A stretch of 64,000 bases of DNA from Pyropia haitanensis (GCA_008729055.1 SDUX01000001.1:3387206-3451205), one strand, 5' to 3'. Numbered from the stretch's first letter, positions 42,513-54,571 are shown. Numbers and translations: made by a program. Notes: generated by a model not told the origin, from the letters alone.

Positions 42513-45044
42513 CTAGCTATAGATATGGAACGGGCCGGTCCCGCCCAGCCGCGCGGCGACGTCCGCCTCGGCGGCGCGGCGCCAGGCGCACCCCTCCCGG
42601 CCCCCCCCCACCCCCCCACCGGGGCGGGCAGCGGCTGCACCCCCCCCACGCCCGCCCCCGTCTCGGCCAGCGTCAGCGCGACAAACGCGCCGCCGCTGGC
42701 CGCCGCCGCGACCGCCCACCCCGCGTCGGCGGGGCCCCCGTACCCCGCCGCCGGCCGCGTCAGCGCCGCCACCCCCGCCGCCGACAGCGCGTACGCGCCG
42801 GCGCCCACCGGCAGGCCGCCACCGGCGGTGATGGTCAGGCCGGCGGCGGCTGCCCACGGCACCGCCGCCGCCGCCGCTGCCGCCGCGGACACGCCGCCGT
42901 CGCCGCCGCCGCCGCCGCCGCCCACCCGCACGCACCGCAAGCACAGCACGTGCCACGCGCGGCCGGCGTCTACGCTCGCCGCGTCCACCTCGTTCATCAG
43001 CGCCGGCAAGCCCGCCAGCACCGCCGCCGACGGCAGCAGGTCCGCGTCGAGCACCAGCACCCGCGACCGGTTGCGCGCCGCGGCGGCGCGCCACGCCGCG
43101 TCGTGCGCGGCGGCTAGCGCCGCGTGGCGCGCGGTGTCCGCCGCGGACGCCACGTCGAGGCGGTGGGCGTCGCGGGGGAAGGCGGCCAGGAGGCGCGCCG
43201 CGGTCGCCACGTCGGAAGGGGGGGAGGGGGGGGGCGGGGGGGGAGAGGGGGGAGGCCGGGGGGGGACCCGGCCGACCCGGTCGCCCACCGCACCGCGGTG
43301 GCCACCCAGCTCCCGCCGTGCCCAGCCGCCGCACGCCACACGCCGCCGCCGCCGCGGCCGGGCGGCGGCGGCGCCACGTGCGCGGGGACGGTTGCCGCCG
43401 CCAGGGCGGCCGCGTCGGTGCGGACCGGCAGCGCGGCGTCCCGCCCGGCCGCCCCGATCGGCACCCGCGTGACGCGGTGGACGCCGCGCGCGGCGGCGGC
43501 GGCGCGCCACGCCTCCCACCGGCCGGGGCAGTCGGGCGGCACGAGCACAAACACCTCGTCAAATGCGGCGGTGCCGCCGGGCGGCGCCTCGGCCGCCGGC
43601 GCTGTGGCTGGGTAGCGGTCCCGAAAGACGCCGCCGCGGCGGCGGGCATAGCCTGGCGGGGGGGGCGCCAGCCGGCGGGTCGCGGCGGCCGCCGCGGCGG
43701 GCGACGACCCATAGTAGACGCCCAGCGGAGGGAGCTGGCCGACGGCCGCACCAGCCATGGCCGCCCGCTCCGCCACGAGCGACAGCGGGTGCGGGAAGGC
43801 CAGGCCCAGCGCAGCCCACACCCCGCGCTTTGGGTCGTCCATGCCGGGCGGCGCGCGCCGCGGGTGCCGCGCGCCGCCTGGCGCCCACTGCGCGCGCGCC
43901 TCGTCCTCGTCCTCCTCCTCTTCCGCGGCCGCCGCGTCCGCGGCGGCCGCTAGCATGGACGATTCGGCGACGGCGGCGGCGACGGCGGCTAGGGCGGCGG
44001 GCAAGACCCCCCCGCCGCCGCCGCCCCCCCCCGGCAGCCGCGGCGGCAGCAGCGGCGGCGGCGGCAGCCGCCCCGTTGCCGCCACCGCGTCGGCGTACGC
44101 CCACGCGTCGGCCGCGGTGGCGGACCGGTCCGCCGCGGCGGCGGCGACGGTGACGACCGTCAGCGCCGCCAGGGCGGTGAGCCACGCCGTATCGGCGGGA
44201 GCGGGTACGGGCGGCGCCGCCGCGGCAGCGGTGGCAGTCACGGCGGCGCGGGCCGCGGCCGCCGCCGCCGCCGCGCGCGCCGCCGCGGTGGAAACGCGGC
44301 GGGACACGCGGCGGGCCACGCGGGCGGCCGCCGCGACGGCGCGGCCGCGGGCGGCCGCCACCGCCGTGGCGACCGCCCGGACGGCGGCGGCGGCGGCGGC
44401 GACGGCGCGGGCGGCCCGCGCGGCGAGCGCACGTGCCGCTTTGGCGGCGGCGGTGGCGCCGCGGCCCGCCTTGGCCGCTGGCGGGCGCACACTTGCCGGT
44501 GGCGGCGGCGTGCCGCCACCGTCGGCCCACCAGCTGCTGGGCGGGCGGCCAGCCGGCGCGCCGGCCGCCCACCCACGCGGGCTACCCCACGAGCCACCGC
44601 CGCCGCCCGGCCGCCGCGCGGTCGCCGCCGGCCCGCCCGTGCCGCCGCCGTCACCCGCCCGTGGCGGCGAGCGCGGGCGCGGGAGCCCCCCCGGCACGGG
44701 TGACCGCGGCGGCCGGGCGGCGGTCGCGGCGACGGCGGCCGCGGCCGCGCTGTGCCAGGCGTCACCCGTGGCGGCAGCGGCGGTGGGGGGGGGGGGGGGG
44801 GGCGGCGGCGGTGGTGGCGGCAGCGGCCGCCGCCCCACACCCCCGCCGCGGCCGCGGCGGCCGCGGCGGGCGGGCCGGCCGCCCGGGAGGGGCGGCGGCG
44901 ACGCCGCGGCCGTGGCGGCCGCGGCCGCCGCGACGGCGGCGGTGGTGGCCGCGCCGGACGGCGCGCGGCTGACGCTGCCGGCGGGGCCTGGCCAGGGGGC
45001 GGGGGCCGGGGCGGGCCAGTCCATCCCCGTAGCGGCACGCCCGT

Positions 45045-45104
<60 letters not shown>

Positions 45105-45890
45105 TGGGCAGCGCCACCCCCGACGCCAGCCGCCGGCGAGGGCGCCCCCGCCGGTCCTCCCCATCGTCCCCCTCCCCCCCCCCGCGCGGGCCGGTAGCGC
45201 CGCGATGAGCGGCGGCGGCGGCGGCGGCGGACCAGCCGCCCAGCCGCGGCGGCCGCCGGCGGGCGCGTCCGCACCGTCGCCGCCGCCGCCGCCGCCGCCC
45301 GCGACGAGCGCCTCAAACGCGGCAAACAGGTCACTCCGGAGCGGGGACAGGGGGGGGGTGACGCCCCGCCGTGGCGCCGCCGCCGCCACAGCGCGCCGAC
45401 CGGCGGCGGCGGCGTGGGCGTCAGAGGGTGGCGTGCCACCCCCGCCCGCCGCCCACCCACCCCCAGCAGACCAGCCGCCGCCACTGCCGCCGCCGCCACT
45501 GCCGCCGCCGCCGCCGCCACCGCCACCACCACCACCACCGCCGCCGCCACCACCGCCGCCGCCTAGCGCCGCGACAGCCGGTGCCGCGGCGGGTGGCCAC
45601 GCGGTGGGCGGCCACGGGTCCCCCCCCACGGGCGCCGCGACGGGGACCACCGGCGCCCCCCCACCGCACCTGCCGCCGCCGCCGCCGGCCGCGGCGGGCG
45701 TCGACACGGGGACGGGCGGGACGCCCAGCTGCGGCGTGCACGGCGACGGCGGGCGCGGCGGCGGCCGGTAGGGGCGGCCGTCAGTGCAGGCGGCGGCCGC
45801 CGCCGCCGCGGCCACTGGTGGGGCGGCCGGCCGCCCGGGGCGGGGCACGCCGCCCGCCGGCGGCACCAGCCATGGGGGGCGGTACGCCGT

Positions 45891-45921
<31 letters not shown>

Positions 45922-45953
45922 GGCGGCGGCGGGGAGCGGGGCGGCTCGTCCAT
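42513..45953 (-). CDS. GT25-like glycosyltransferase, membrane-anchored, frame broken at three homopolymers
   Basis: About 1,150 residues if read from ATG 45953 (MDEPPRS, then Pro- and Gly-rich, LRSDLFAAFEALVAG). At the C10 tract 45174-45183 the frame moves and continues GEGDDGEDRRGRPRRRLASG, a poly-Gly run, Ala-rich helices and one membrane segment (WLTALAALTVVTVAAAAA, about 44140-44190). The lumenal part has AFDEVFVLVPPDCPGRWEAW and GSWVATAVRWATG. After the G-rich tract 43217-43266 a new frame gives LVLDADLLPSAAVLAGLPAL, a DxD-type motif, and GAGAYALSAAGVAALTRPAA, the classic late motif of family 25 transferases (LPS/collagen-type). At the C tracts 42601-42617 a final change leads to ARLGGTGPFHIYS at 42513. 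All three changes mean one base short. Assignment to GT25 rests on motif order; donor and acceptor unknown. If the N-terminal part is separate, the enzyme could start at ATG 45024. Confidence 0.65.
45048..45101. repeat. CCG run encoding poly-Gly on the minus strand
   Basis: About 18 CCG units inside the glycosyltransferase gene. Further CCG/CCA-rich Gly-coding repeats lie at 45478-45567. Confidence 0.9.
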
Positions 45954-48600
45954 ACCGCGGGAGGGGGAGAGGCGGCGGGGATGGACGGCGGGCGGGCGGG
46001 CGGGAGGAAAAGGGACGGGAGTGGGTCGGGAGGGGGGGGGGGGGGGGGAGCGGCCAAGGCCGCTGCTCAAAGCCGTGCCACTGAGGCGCGGCGGCGACGC
46101 GGCGGCCGCGGCCGCCCGCGGCGGCGGCGGCCGCGGCCGCCCGCGGCGGCGGCGGCCTCGCGGCCGCCCGCGGTGGCGGCGGCGGCGCGCGTTCCCCCTC
46201 CCACCCTCCCCCCCCCCCCCCCTCCCCCACAGTCGTGCCGCCGCGGCGCGGCGCCGCGGGTCCCCCGAGTGGCGTCACGCCACGTCGACGCCACCTCCCC
46301 CCCCCCCCCCGCCTCCCCCGTCGCGCCCCCCCCCCCCCCCAGCCTCGCCGCGGCGGCGGCGACCGCCCAGCCGCCGCCCCCCGCCTCGTGCCACCGCCCG
46401 TACGCACCGCGGGCGGCCGCGACCCGCGGGCAGCCACCGCCCGCCCGCCGCTGGCCGCGGCGCGGGCGGCCGCGGGCTGGCGGCCCGGCGGCTGCCGTCG
46501 CACCCCCCCACACCCCCCCCCCCCCACCGCCCCCCCCCCCTCCTCCCCCACCGCCGGCGGCAGAGCCACCAGCCCCCGTCACGGGGACGCGGCCGTGCGC
46601 CGCCGGCCGCCGCGGTCGTGGCCGACGCGGCGGCGCCGCGGCGGTGCGGCTGCCCGCAGGCCACGCTGCGGACGCCGGGTGAGTCAAGGGACCGCCGCGT
46701 GTGCGCCGCGGAGCGGCCGCACCAGCGGCGGCGGCGGCGGCGGCGGCGGCGGCCGGGGAGCGCGGCGGCCTCCAAGGGGGACGGGCGGGCGGCGGGCGGG
46801 TCCTCCGCCTCGGCGCGGGCGGTTCCCGCCGCCCCGACGGGGACGCCGCCCCCCCGCTGGCCACGCCGCCGGCCACGTGCCGGGCACTCGCCGCGGCTGC
46901 CGCGGCAGCGGCCGCTGCCGAGGACGTGGGGGGGGGGGGTGGGGGGGGGGGGGCGGGCGCCGCACGCCAGCGGCGGCTGCGTCACGGAACCACTGCCCGC
47001 GGCGGGCCGGCCCGACACGGCCGCAGCGGGCGTGGAGAGACGGGGGGGGGGGGGGCTGCCCGCCAGCGGCGGACCCCACGTCGGGGGTCACGCGGCGACC
47101 GCTACCGGGCAGGCGGGGGTGCCACGGCCGGCGGCGCGCGCGGCGGCGAGGCCACACGCCCGCACGCCCGCCGCGGCACTGCCACCCCTCCCCCCCCCCC
47201 GCCAAAGGACCCCTCCGTCACCTCGAAAACACACACGTTGTCAGTTGGCCGAGGAGGTGCCGCCACATCATTGTCAGGCGGGCGCCGCGGTCGCCTCCCG
47301 AGGGTCGCGGCGGGTGGCGGGACCCCAACCGCCGCCACCACAACCGCCACCGGCAGCGCACGCCGCTCGGAAGCGCGATATTGGCGTGGCGCGGGTGGCC
47401 GCGCCGCCCGCCCGCGGCGTGCAGTCAGCACGGCCGCCGCGGCGGTCGGGACCCCCCGCTGCTCGTCTCTTCTCGCAACTGGCAACAGCGTAAGTGGCAG
47501 GCCTCGCGATAGCGATCCAGGTCACGACGAGGAGATCTGTGGCCCATATGGGTCGGGATGACGGAGCGTCAATACGTAATTGATGTTGGGTACACGTGGC
47601 GAACAATAATTATATTGAGAACAACCGGCGCTCGCGACAGCTACTCGTGACTCTGGGTATTTGGGCAGTGCTCTTCTCTTCCTTGTCTTCGGCGCGCGAA
47701 TGCCACACCCACCCGGATGGACACAGTTCTGTGCTGCCGGACGTGGGCGGGGGTGGACCCTAACGACAGTGCTCATCCCTCGACAGGACGAGTGCGCGGT
47801 TCTGGAAGGACCTGCAGGTGGTGATCGAATACATCCGTCCGTGTGCGGTCGTCGGTGCGCGCATGCAGAAAGGCCCGACGCCGGTGCGGCGCCGTCGGGT
47901 GAGGTGCCACTGCCGGCGGGCGCTCCCAAACCCGCATGTCCATCGCTGCTGGTCGTCTTGGCGACCTTGCGAGAATCATGGCTCAAGAAACCCCGGCGGT
48001 GGCGCCGTCGTGCACCCACCTGTACGCAAAAGCCTCGTCACCGCTCGGCAACAAGAAGTCGCCGCGCTTCATGACCACCGCTGCCATCCAAGCGGACAAG
48101 GTGCATGTCACCCGCACGTCGCTCACGGTGCCTTGACGCGCGTTCACAACATGAAGTGGGTGCTCAAAGCGGCTATGCGTGCGCGGAGGACGTACAAGCA
48201 GCAGTTGGTCAAGCCAGCGCAAGGCATCTGTCGGTCGCCGTGGCGGTAGCCACCGACGTCAAGGTGCTGCTCGGGCGGGTGCTCGACCACGCGCCCCTCC
48301 ATCATGTGGATGTGACGGGCAAACACCGCCACCCTGGGCGGCGCCCACCCCGCCAACAGCACGGCACGCCGAGGCCGCGTCGCGAGTGGCCCGGTGCACG
48401 GCGGCGCTGGGCGCCACGCCCAGGGACGGGCGGGGGCTATAACACTCGGCCAGCGACTGCCAACGGGGTAGGGGAGGATTGTAGACTGGTCGGCTGCGGC
48501 AGCGGGGGTGGCGACTGTGGGGAGCACCCGCTGGGCGGCCTCTGCGGGGCGAGACGCAGAGGGCGTCCCTCGGGGGGAAAACGCGCCGCCGGCAGCGCCC
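45954..48600. other. Simple-sequence region, then G+C-poorer stretch
   Basis: 45954-47500 is C/G-run DNA with no gene I can support. From 47500 to 48250 G+C falls. A minus-strand fragment at 47983-48150 (VTCTLSAWMAAVVMKRGDFL, then LPSGDEAFAYRW next to a CAG|GTGGGT donor-like site) looks like a possible exon, but the plus strand is also open there. Nothing assigned. Confidence 0.35.
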
Positions 48601-48629
48601 CCTCTGGACTGCGAACGTGGTGCCAAGGC

Positions 48630-49075
48630 GCGGCCAGGAGGGAATGGGGCCACTCGCCAGGACCTACGGGGTGGCGCGCGGCGGATGCCCCCGTCGGTCG
48701 TCCACCCCGCCGCGCGCGATGCCGGCGGCGGGCGGGGGCGGGGTGGGGCGCCCCTGCCGTCCGTGCTGGATGCCGTTGGCCTCGGCCGGTGGGTGGCGGT
48801 GCGTCCGCTCATCCGCAAGACAAACGTGGGGCCCCCCGCCAGAGGGGGAAGCGCGCGCTCGCCAGCAACGGCGGGGTGGCGCGGCCACGCTCGCGCGCGT
48901 AGCCGGCGGCGGGTGCGGGGGGTGGGGCGGGGGGGGAGCGCGTCCGTATCCTCGCTGGATGCAGTTGGCCGCCGCGGCGCGTGGAGCCGTAGGTCATGAT
49001 GACAATGGGGGCTCCACTGCTAGACGGGGGAGGGCGCGCCCGCCAGCAACGGTGGGGTGGCGCGTGGCGTACGCT
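48630..49075. repeat. Tandem repeat, period about 185 bp, about 2.4 copies
   Basis: GCTGGATGC(C/A)GTTGGCC occurs at 48765 and 48954 (189 bp apart), and GCCAGCAACGG(C/T)GGGGTGGC at 48861 and 49042 (181 bp apart); a diverged earlier copy of the second core (GCCAGGACCTACGGGGTGGC) lies near 48656. Each unit also contains GCCGGCGGCGGG plus a G-rich run. Confidence 0.75.
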
Positions 49076-49584
49076 CCAGACCAACACCCCCCTCCCCCCC
49101 CCCCCCCCCCGCCAGCGCGAGGCTGGGGAAGACCGCCCGCCGCTCCCCAGACCGAGCGGCGGAAATCCGGCCACGGCACCCCCCGCCGCGGCCGGCCGCT
49201 GTGCACCGGTTGACACTGGCGGCGACAGCGGCGACAGCGCGCGGGCGGTCGCGGGGCGGCGGTAAATCCCGGCCGGTCCCCGCGCTCGCGGCGCGACGAT
49301 TTGGGTGTGTGCCGCGCGGCGTGCCGCCCCGCCGCCGGGCCACGGCCACAGCGCCCCAAAAGTTTACCCGACGGGTCAGCCGCATACATATCACACGAAT
49401 TTATAGTCCGTGGTCGACAGCACACTTTTTCGGCATTGCCGTTTTGTGATGTAGACCGTAAAGTTGAGCACATGTCGTGAGTGGATTGTCGTGACTGTGC
49501 ATGAACAATATCGTGCGGCGGGCATAATGCGGATACAAGCACGTAAGTGCGCTCCCAATCCTTTTTTGAAAACGCCGTTAATGG
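49076..49584. other. Intergenic, becoming AT-richer
   Basis: C run at 49096-49110, then falling G+C from 49360. No gene seen. Confidence 0.4.
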
Positions 49585-49590
49585 TTTATT
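49585..49590 (-). terminator. AATAAA poly(A) signal
   Basis: AATAAA on the minus strand about 29 nt beyond the stop codon at 49619, in an AT-richer patch. It supports a minus-strand transcript ending here. Confidence 0.4.
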
Positions 49591-49618
49591 CCTGCAAGAT
49601 TCTACATGCAACATCTGC

Positions 49619-50596
49619 CTACCCTCCCTGACCGCCAAGCACAACTGCTGAAGCATGAGAAGAAAGGAACAGCAGATGAACACGGCAGAGTGACAACAGC
49701 AGCCAGACCAAGATGGGGACAGCGCGCAGGCAAGCGACGTGAGAGGCACGGACGACGTCTGTCAGTGTCACCACAGCAACTAGGCACAGAGGATGCTCAC
49801 AGAATGAGCAAAGAAGCACAATCCCCCGCATCACCGGCGGCTGGGCAGCCATCACGCCAGGCGCCCATCCTGTCCCCCTCCGATGAACCGCCCCCCCCCC
49901 CATGGCATCCCCACCTCGCATCTGCCCTCCCCCACCTTCCGCACGCGCCAGCGGGACGACCTCGGCCCCTTCGACCTTCGCGGCGCGGGCTTCGACCCAG
50001 CCGGGTATGCCGCTCATACCGCTACTGCTGCCGCTGCCGCTGCCGCAGCCGGTGTCGCAGCCACCACCACTGTCACTGCCGCCGCCGCTACAGATGGGGA
50101 CCACCACCGCCGCCTCGCGGACGTACTGGCCCACAGCCCAGAGGTCAGCCAGAGGGAGGCGCCGGCGGCGGCACGTAGACGATGATCTCGACAAGGGAAA
50201 GGGGGGAGGTGGGCATGCGAGCGGGGTACGCGCCGAGAGGGTTAAAGAAGGAAGCGTGATGAGTGAAGTGGATGGGGTCGTGGGAGGGGGGGGAGGGGAT
50301 GGGAAGGGGGGAGAGGGGAAGGGAGGAGGGGGCCCGAGGGGGCAGGGTGCGTAGGGGAGAAGGGACAAAGAAAGTGGACACGGGGAGACCCTCTCCACAA
50401 AGACGCGAAGCGGGCTCACGGCGGCGGCGGCAGCGGCAGTGACGGAAACAGCGGCAGCAGCGATGGCGATGGCGGCGGCTGAGACATTGGCGGTGAACCG
50501 CGGCAAGAGAGTACTCCTCGCCCCTCCTGGCACCTCCCCTCCTCTTCCTTCTCCCCTGCTCCCTCCGTCCCCCCTCCCGCCACCCCTTCGTCTCAC
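49619..50596 (-). CDS. Possible spliced gene of unknown function
   Basis: Gene-like pieces on the minus strand: VSAAAIAIAAAAVSVTAAAA then VSPLRVFVER near 50400-50500, followed by a pyrimidine-rich, intron-like stretch (about 50175-50395, beginning GTCTCC), then LADLWAVGQYVREAAVVVPI and VEARAAKVEGAEVVPLARAE at 49930-50160. The continuous open frame ends at 49619, 29 nt before AATAAA. The pyrimidine-rich block and the poly(A) signal argue for a spliced minus-strand transcript. No domain recognised; start unknown. Confidence 0.3.
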   Translation of the reverse strand: MRRRGGGRGDGGSRGEGRGGEVPGGARSTLLPRFTANVSAAAIAIAAAAVSVTAAAAAAVSPLRVFVERVSPCPLSLSLLPYAPCPLGPPPPFPSPPFPSPPPPPTTPSTSLITLPSLTLSARTPLACPPPPFPLSRSSSTCRRRRLPLADLWAVGQYVREAAVVVPICSGGGSDSGGGCDTGCGSGSGSSSGMSGIPGWVEARAAKVEGAEVVPLARAEGGGGQMRGGDAMGGGAVHRRGTGWAPGVMAAQPPVMRGIVLLCSFCEHPLCLVAVVTLTDVVRASHVACLRAVPILVWLLLSLCRVHLLFLSSHASAVVLGGQGG

Positions 50597-52478
50597 TTCA
50601 ACCTGCCCCCAAGAGTGCCTTCGCCGAGGGAGTGGCCCACGTCATGCACCGCCGCCTTCGAACCCGGCACACGCGTGCAGGCAGGGCGGACGATACCACA
50701 CACAAGGCGATGGGAGGGGTCAAGCAAGAACCCAAGGGAAGGGGTGGGGGGAGAGAGCCCGTGGCGAGCAGGCTCGGGAGAGGGAGTGGAGAGGCGCATG
50801 GGAGGGGATGGGAGGGCGCAGGGGATGATGGGACGGCCGGGCAGGGGCAGGATAGAGGGGGGTCTGCTTGCACTGGGACGCCACGCGGGGGGCACGGCCA
50901 GCGACCGTGCCTTCATGATTTTCAGAAGAGGTGTGCAATTATTGCGCTCGACTCTGCATGCTTGCCACCAACCGGCGACTGCTTGGGGCACAAGCAAGCG
51001 TCAAATGTATGACTTCTGAAACACTTTCGGCGGCAGCCGGCGCGGGGGGGTTTCCGTTCAACCGACTGCCGTCGAGCAGAAAGAAATTTGCCACCGGAAG
51101 AGGTAACAATGTCTCAATACAACCCGTGTGAGGTCTTTTTCTGCCAAACACGTATTAATTTACCCCGCTGATTCTAAAGCGGGGTGCTGTGGCGCCGGTC
51201 CCCTGTCGGGCTGGCACGGCGGCCGCCGTGACCGCGACCGCCGCCGCCACCCGCCGCCTGCCCCCCGTCTGGGCCACCCCGCCTGGTCAGCTGCCCGGTA
51301 CGCGGCCGCCGCGTCCATTTGGGTGGCCGCCCGCCGCCGACAGCCTCCCCCCGTGACGGTGCACGTTTGCGGCCCCGTCGCCCCCGTTGGCTCACCAGGT
51401 GAGCCGCGGCGGCTGTTCCCGCCCCCCCCCACTGGTAGCCCCCGTGGCGGGGCGCGGTGAGAAACGAGGTGAGAAAAACGCACAGCGCACGCCGCGTGGG
51501 GGCCCGCGTTCGCCCCGCGTTTGGCACGCTGCTGCGGTTGGCGGCGGCGGGCGGCGGGCACGGAGAGTTGGCGGCGAGACGACGGGGGGAGGGGGGGTGT
51601 GCCTGCCTGCCTGCCAGCCCACTCCCCACTGGAACCACGCAGGGCGAGGGGGGGGGGGGATGTCCAGCGCGGCCGGCAGCCTGGCGCGCCCGCCCTCGGC
51701 CCATCTTCCAGTGCCATAGCCGCGTCGCACGGCCGATGTTGGGGGGGCGGGGGCGGGGCGGGGGGTGGGAGTGGTGGTGCGCGCCACAGCGATGACGGCC
51801 CGCGGCGGTGGCAGCCCGTGTGCCAACAAGGCGACCCGCCGGAGCAGTGCGGTCGCGCGGGGGATGACGCGCGGGGCGGTGACTGGCGCCGCTTGACAGT
51901 CGGGGGGCGCCGCCCGTGCGGCCGGCCCGCCGCGGCCGCCGCGTGCAGCGGGTGGCGGCCACGCCAGCACCTCCGCGCCGTCGGCGGCGCCGCCGGCGCA
52001 GCACCCGTCGTCGCGGGTGTTTTTTTCTCCCCCCCCCCCTACGCGGTCCCCCCAACCCCCCCCGCGGGGCGTGCGGACCTCCCCGTCAGGCCCGTGTCAC
52101 GCTGGGTGGTCTGGCGCGGCGGTGCGGACGGGGGTGTCGCCGTCTGGGCGGGGGCGCCCCGCCGCTGCCGCCGACGCGTCCGCCTCGCTTCCCGCGGCGG
52201 ACGCGGCTGGACGACAACCGCCCGACGCACCGCCGGCGGTTATATCCGCGAGCGCCGCGGGGCGGCCGCTCCCCGTCCCGCCGTCCTCACGGCTGGCCGG
52301 TGACCTGCTTCTTCCCGCCTCAGCCTGCCTGTGGCGCTCGCCGCACGCTCCGTCGGCGGTCGTGCGTGCCGCCCCCGTCCATCGTGCGCGCGCGTCGCGC
52401 CCACCGTTGGGCGACTCGTTCCCGTTCCGCACCCCTTCCCCTCCCCTTCCCCCTCCCCCCTCAAAGGCGGTGGCCGCT
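50597..52478. other. Intergenic region
   Basis: No supported gene. G+C-poorer at 50890-51180. G runs 51648-51658 and C runs 51422-51430 and 52030-52039 further right. The last 100 bp before 52479 are C/T-rich, a plausible leader of the next gene. Confidence 0.4.
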
Positions 52479-52707
52479 ATGGTCCGGCCCGCCTCCCCGC
52501 GGCGGCGCCGCGGCGGCGGCGCCCCCCCCGCGGCGGCCATCCGCCGGTGCGTGTCGGGGCTGGCGGCGCTGCGGCTGTGGCGGGGTCGCCGCCGCCGCGC
52601 CGTCGAGATGTGCGCCGGCGCCGGCGCGTACCGCATGCTCTACTGCCCCGAGGTGGACACGGACGACCTCTCCGACGGCGCCATGATCAACGTCGACGGC
52701 GGCGGCG

Positions 52708-52752
<45 letters not shown>

Positions 52753-53423
52753 ACTCGGACGACGCCATCTCGACCGTCTCCTCGTCATCGTCTGGCAGCG
52801 GCGGCGGCGTCGGCAAGCGCGGCGCAGCAGAGCAGGGACGGCCGCCCCCCCCCCCCCTCTCCGCCGCCGCCGCCACCCCCGCCGGCCGTCGGTGGCCGAC
52901 ACGCGCGCGGCGGACGAGCCGCTCGTCCGCACGCGCGGGGTGACGTGCAACCCCCCCCCCCCACCGCGGCGGCCGCCTCCTACGTCCGCCGCGGCGACGC
53001 GTTTGTCGTGCGCGTCCTCGGCGTCGTCGCGACGCCGCACGACTGGCACGTTGGCGGCAGCGGCCGCGTCGGCGGCCGCAACGAGCTCGTCGTCTGGTCG
53101 GAGCGGGGTGACGCGGCGCGCCGCCGCGGCCGCGCCGCCCGCCGCGCCGCGCGCATCGCCGCGGGGCTGCCCGTCGCGCCGTCGCCCGCCGCGGCCGCCG
53201 CCGCGTCGGTGCCGGCGGCGCCGACGGCGGGCGCCGACGCGGCGGGCGTCGCGACCATCCACTTTGACTTTGCCGAGCGGGGCGGCTACGCGTCCCGGCC
53301 GGGCGGCTTTGTGCCCGTCCCGGCGTCACGGTCGGTGGCGGTGCGGGAGCTGGGGTGTGGGCCGCCGCTGCGGCTGGCGGCGGCAGCCGCCGCGGCCGCG
53401 CCCCCGTGGGTGACCGACGCGGC

Positions 53424-53454
<31 letters not shown>

Positions 53455-54222
53455 GCCGCCGACGACGACGACGACGCGCCCGCGTCGGTCAACCTGCGCG
53501 TCCGCGTTGCCGAGGTGGACGACTCGTCCTCGTGGTTTGCGTCGCTCGCCGCGGCGGGCTCCGCGTCGGGGCGGGCGTCGGCCAAGCTCCGCGCCTCGGG
53601 CGCGGGCTACATTGCCGACGCGGCCGGCGGCGCCGACGCGGCCGACGCGCTGCTCACCGCCGCCACCGCGGCGGGGCGGCTGACGCAGATGGCGGTCCGC
53701 CGGGCGGGGCGGACGGACGTGGTCGTGGCGGTGGACCAGGACTTTCGGCTGCTGCCGCGGGCGGCCGCCGCCGCCGCTGCCGGCCGCGGCGGCTCGGCCG
53801 CCGCGTCGGGCCACGCGTCGCCCGACGCGGCCGCGGCGGGGCGGGACGCGGCGCACGAGTGGCACGCGTCCCGCGGCGCGCCGCCGGCGGCAGGGCGGAG
53901 CGAGTACCTCCGGTACGGCACCCTCTTCTTCCTCTCCCGTGCGGTGCCGCAGCGCTTGTACGCGCGGCTGGGCGACCGCCTCAACGTGGAGCTGTGCACC
54001 CGCACCCCGCCGGCGGTTGCGCCCGACGGGCGCCGCGGCGCCGCGACGTACACGCCCCTCCGGGGCGTGTCGTACGTCGTCGTGCGGGTGGAGCGGCTGG
54101 ACCAGCTCGAGGCGGCCATTGCCGAGGTGCGCTCCCCGTCCCCGCGGTCCGCGTCGCCAAACTCGAGCCGCTGGCAGCGGGTGGTCGCGGACCAGCAGCG
54201 GGTGAAAGGGGTGTGGGGGTGA
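52479..54222 (+). CDS. Unknown protein with acidic linker, frame broken at two homopolymers
   Basis: Starts at ATG 52479 ([14 protein letters not shown]). An N-terminal part with MCAGAGAYRMLYCPEVDTDD, a Gly10-Asp5 acidic linker and a Ser run reads in one frame to the C13 tract 52845-52857; a second frame (SVADTRAADEPLVRTRGVTC) bridges to the C12 tract 52951-52962; a third frame then runs unbroken to 54222. The main domain has SYVRRGDAFVVRVLGVVATP, VATIHFDFAERGGYASRPGG, VNLRVRVAEVDDSSSWFASL, RLTQMAVRRAGRTDVVVAVD, YLRYGTLFFLSRAVPQRLYA and GVSYVVVRVERLDQLEAAIA: alternating beta-strand patterns with Ala-rich loops, so probably an all-beta or mixed fold. Both frame changes mean one base short. About 582 residues. 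Family not recognised. Confidence 0.65.
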
Positions 54223-54571
54223 CGGGGGGGGGTGGGGGGTGGGGGGTGGGGGGGGGGGGGTGCACGCCGCGCCGCGACAGCCGGGGGTGGTCGCCCACGG
54301 GTTGACGGGGGGCGGCTCGCCGCTCTGTTGCGTGTGCGCTCCCGCGTCGGCTGCGGTTCCCAATACTGTACATACCTTGTCGGTGCGCGCTTGGTCGTTT
54401 GGATTGCATCCAACGCCGCCGCCCTCTTGGCCTGCCCCTGTGCCTCACCCGCCCTGCCGCTCGACGTGTGCCTGGCAACGGCCTGTTCCCAGCGCACCCC
54501 CAGCAAAGGCAAGACCGGGAGCGCCGTGCGGCGATGGTGTATTGCGCGTTTGCGACCACTGCTTTGCTTCT
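54223..54571. other. 3' flank of the unknown gene, up to the retrotransposon
   Basis: G run 54224-54260, then normal-composition DNA with TGTACAT at 54367-54373, about 145 nt beyond the stop codon. The same heptamer lies about 125 nt after the phosphatase stop codon. No gene seen. Confidence 0.4.

Noticed and set aside
50640..50720. GGGTTCGAAGGC on the minus strand as a tRNA T arm
   Set aside because: Fails the B-box consensus at its last positions and has no A box at the right distance.
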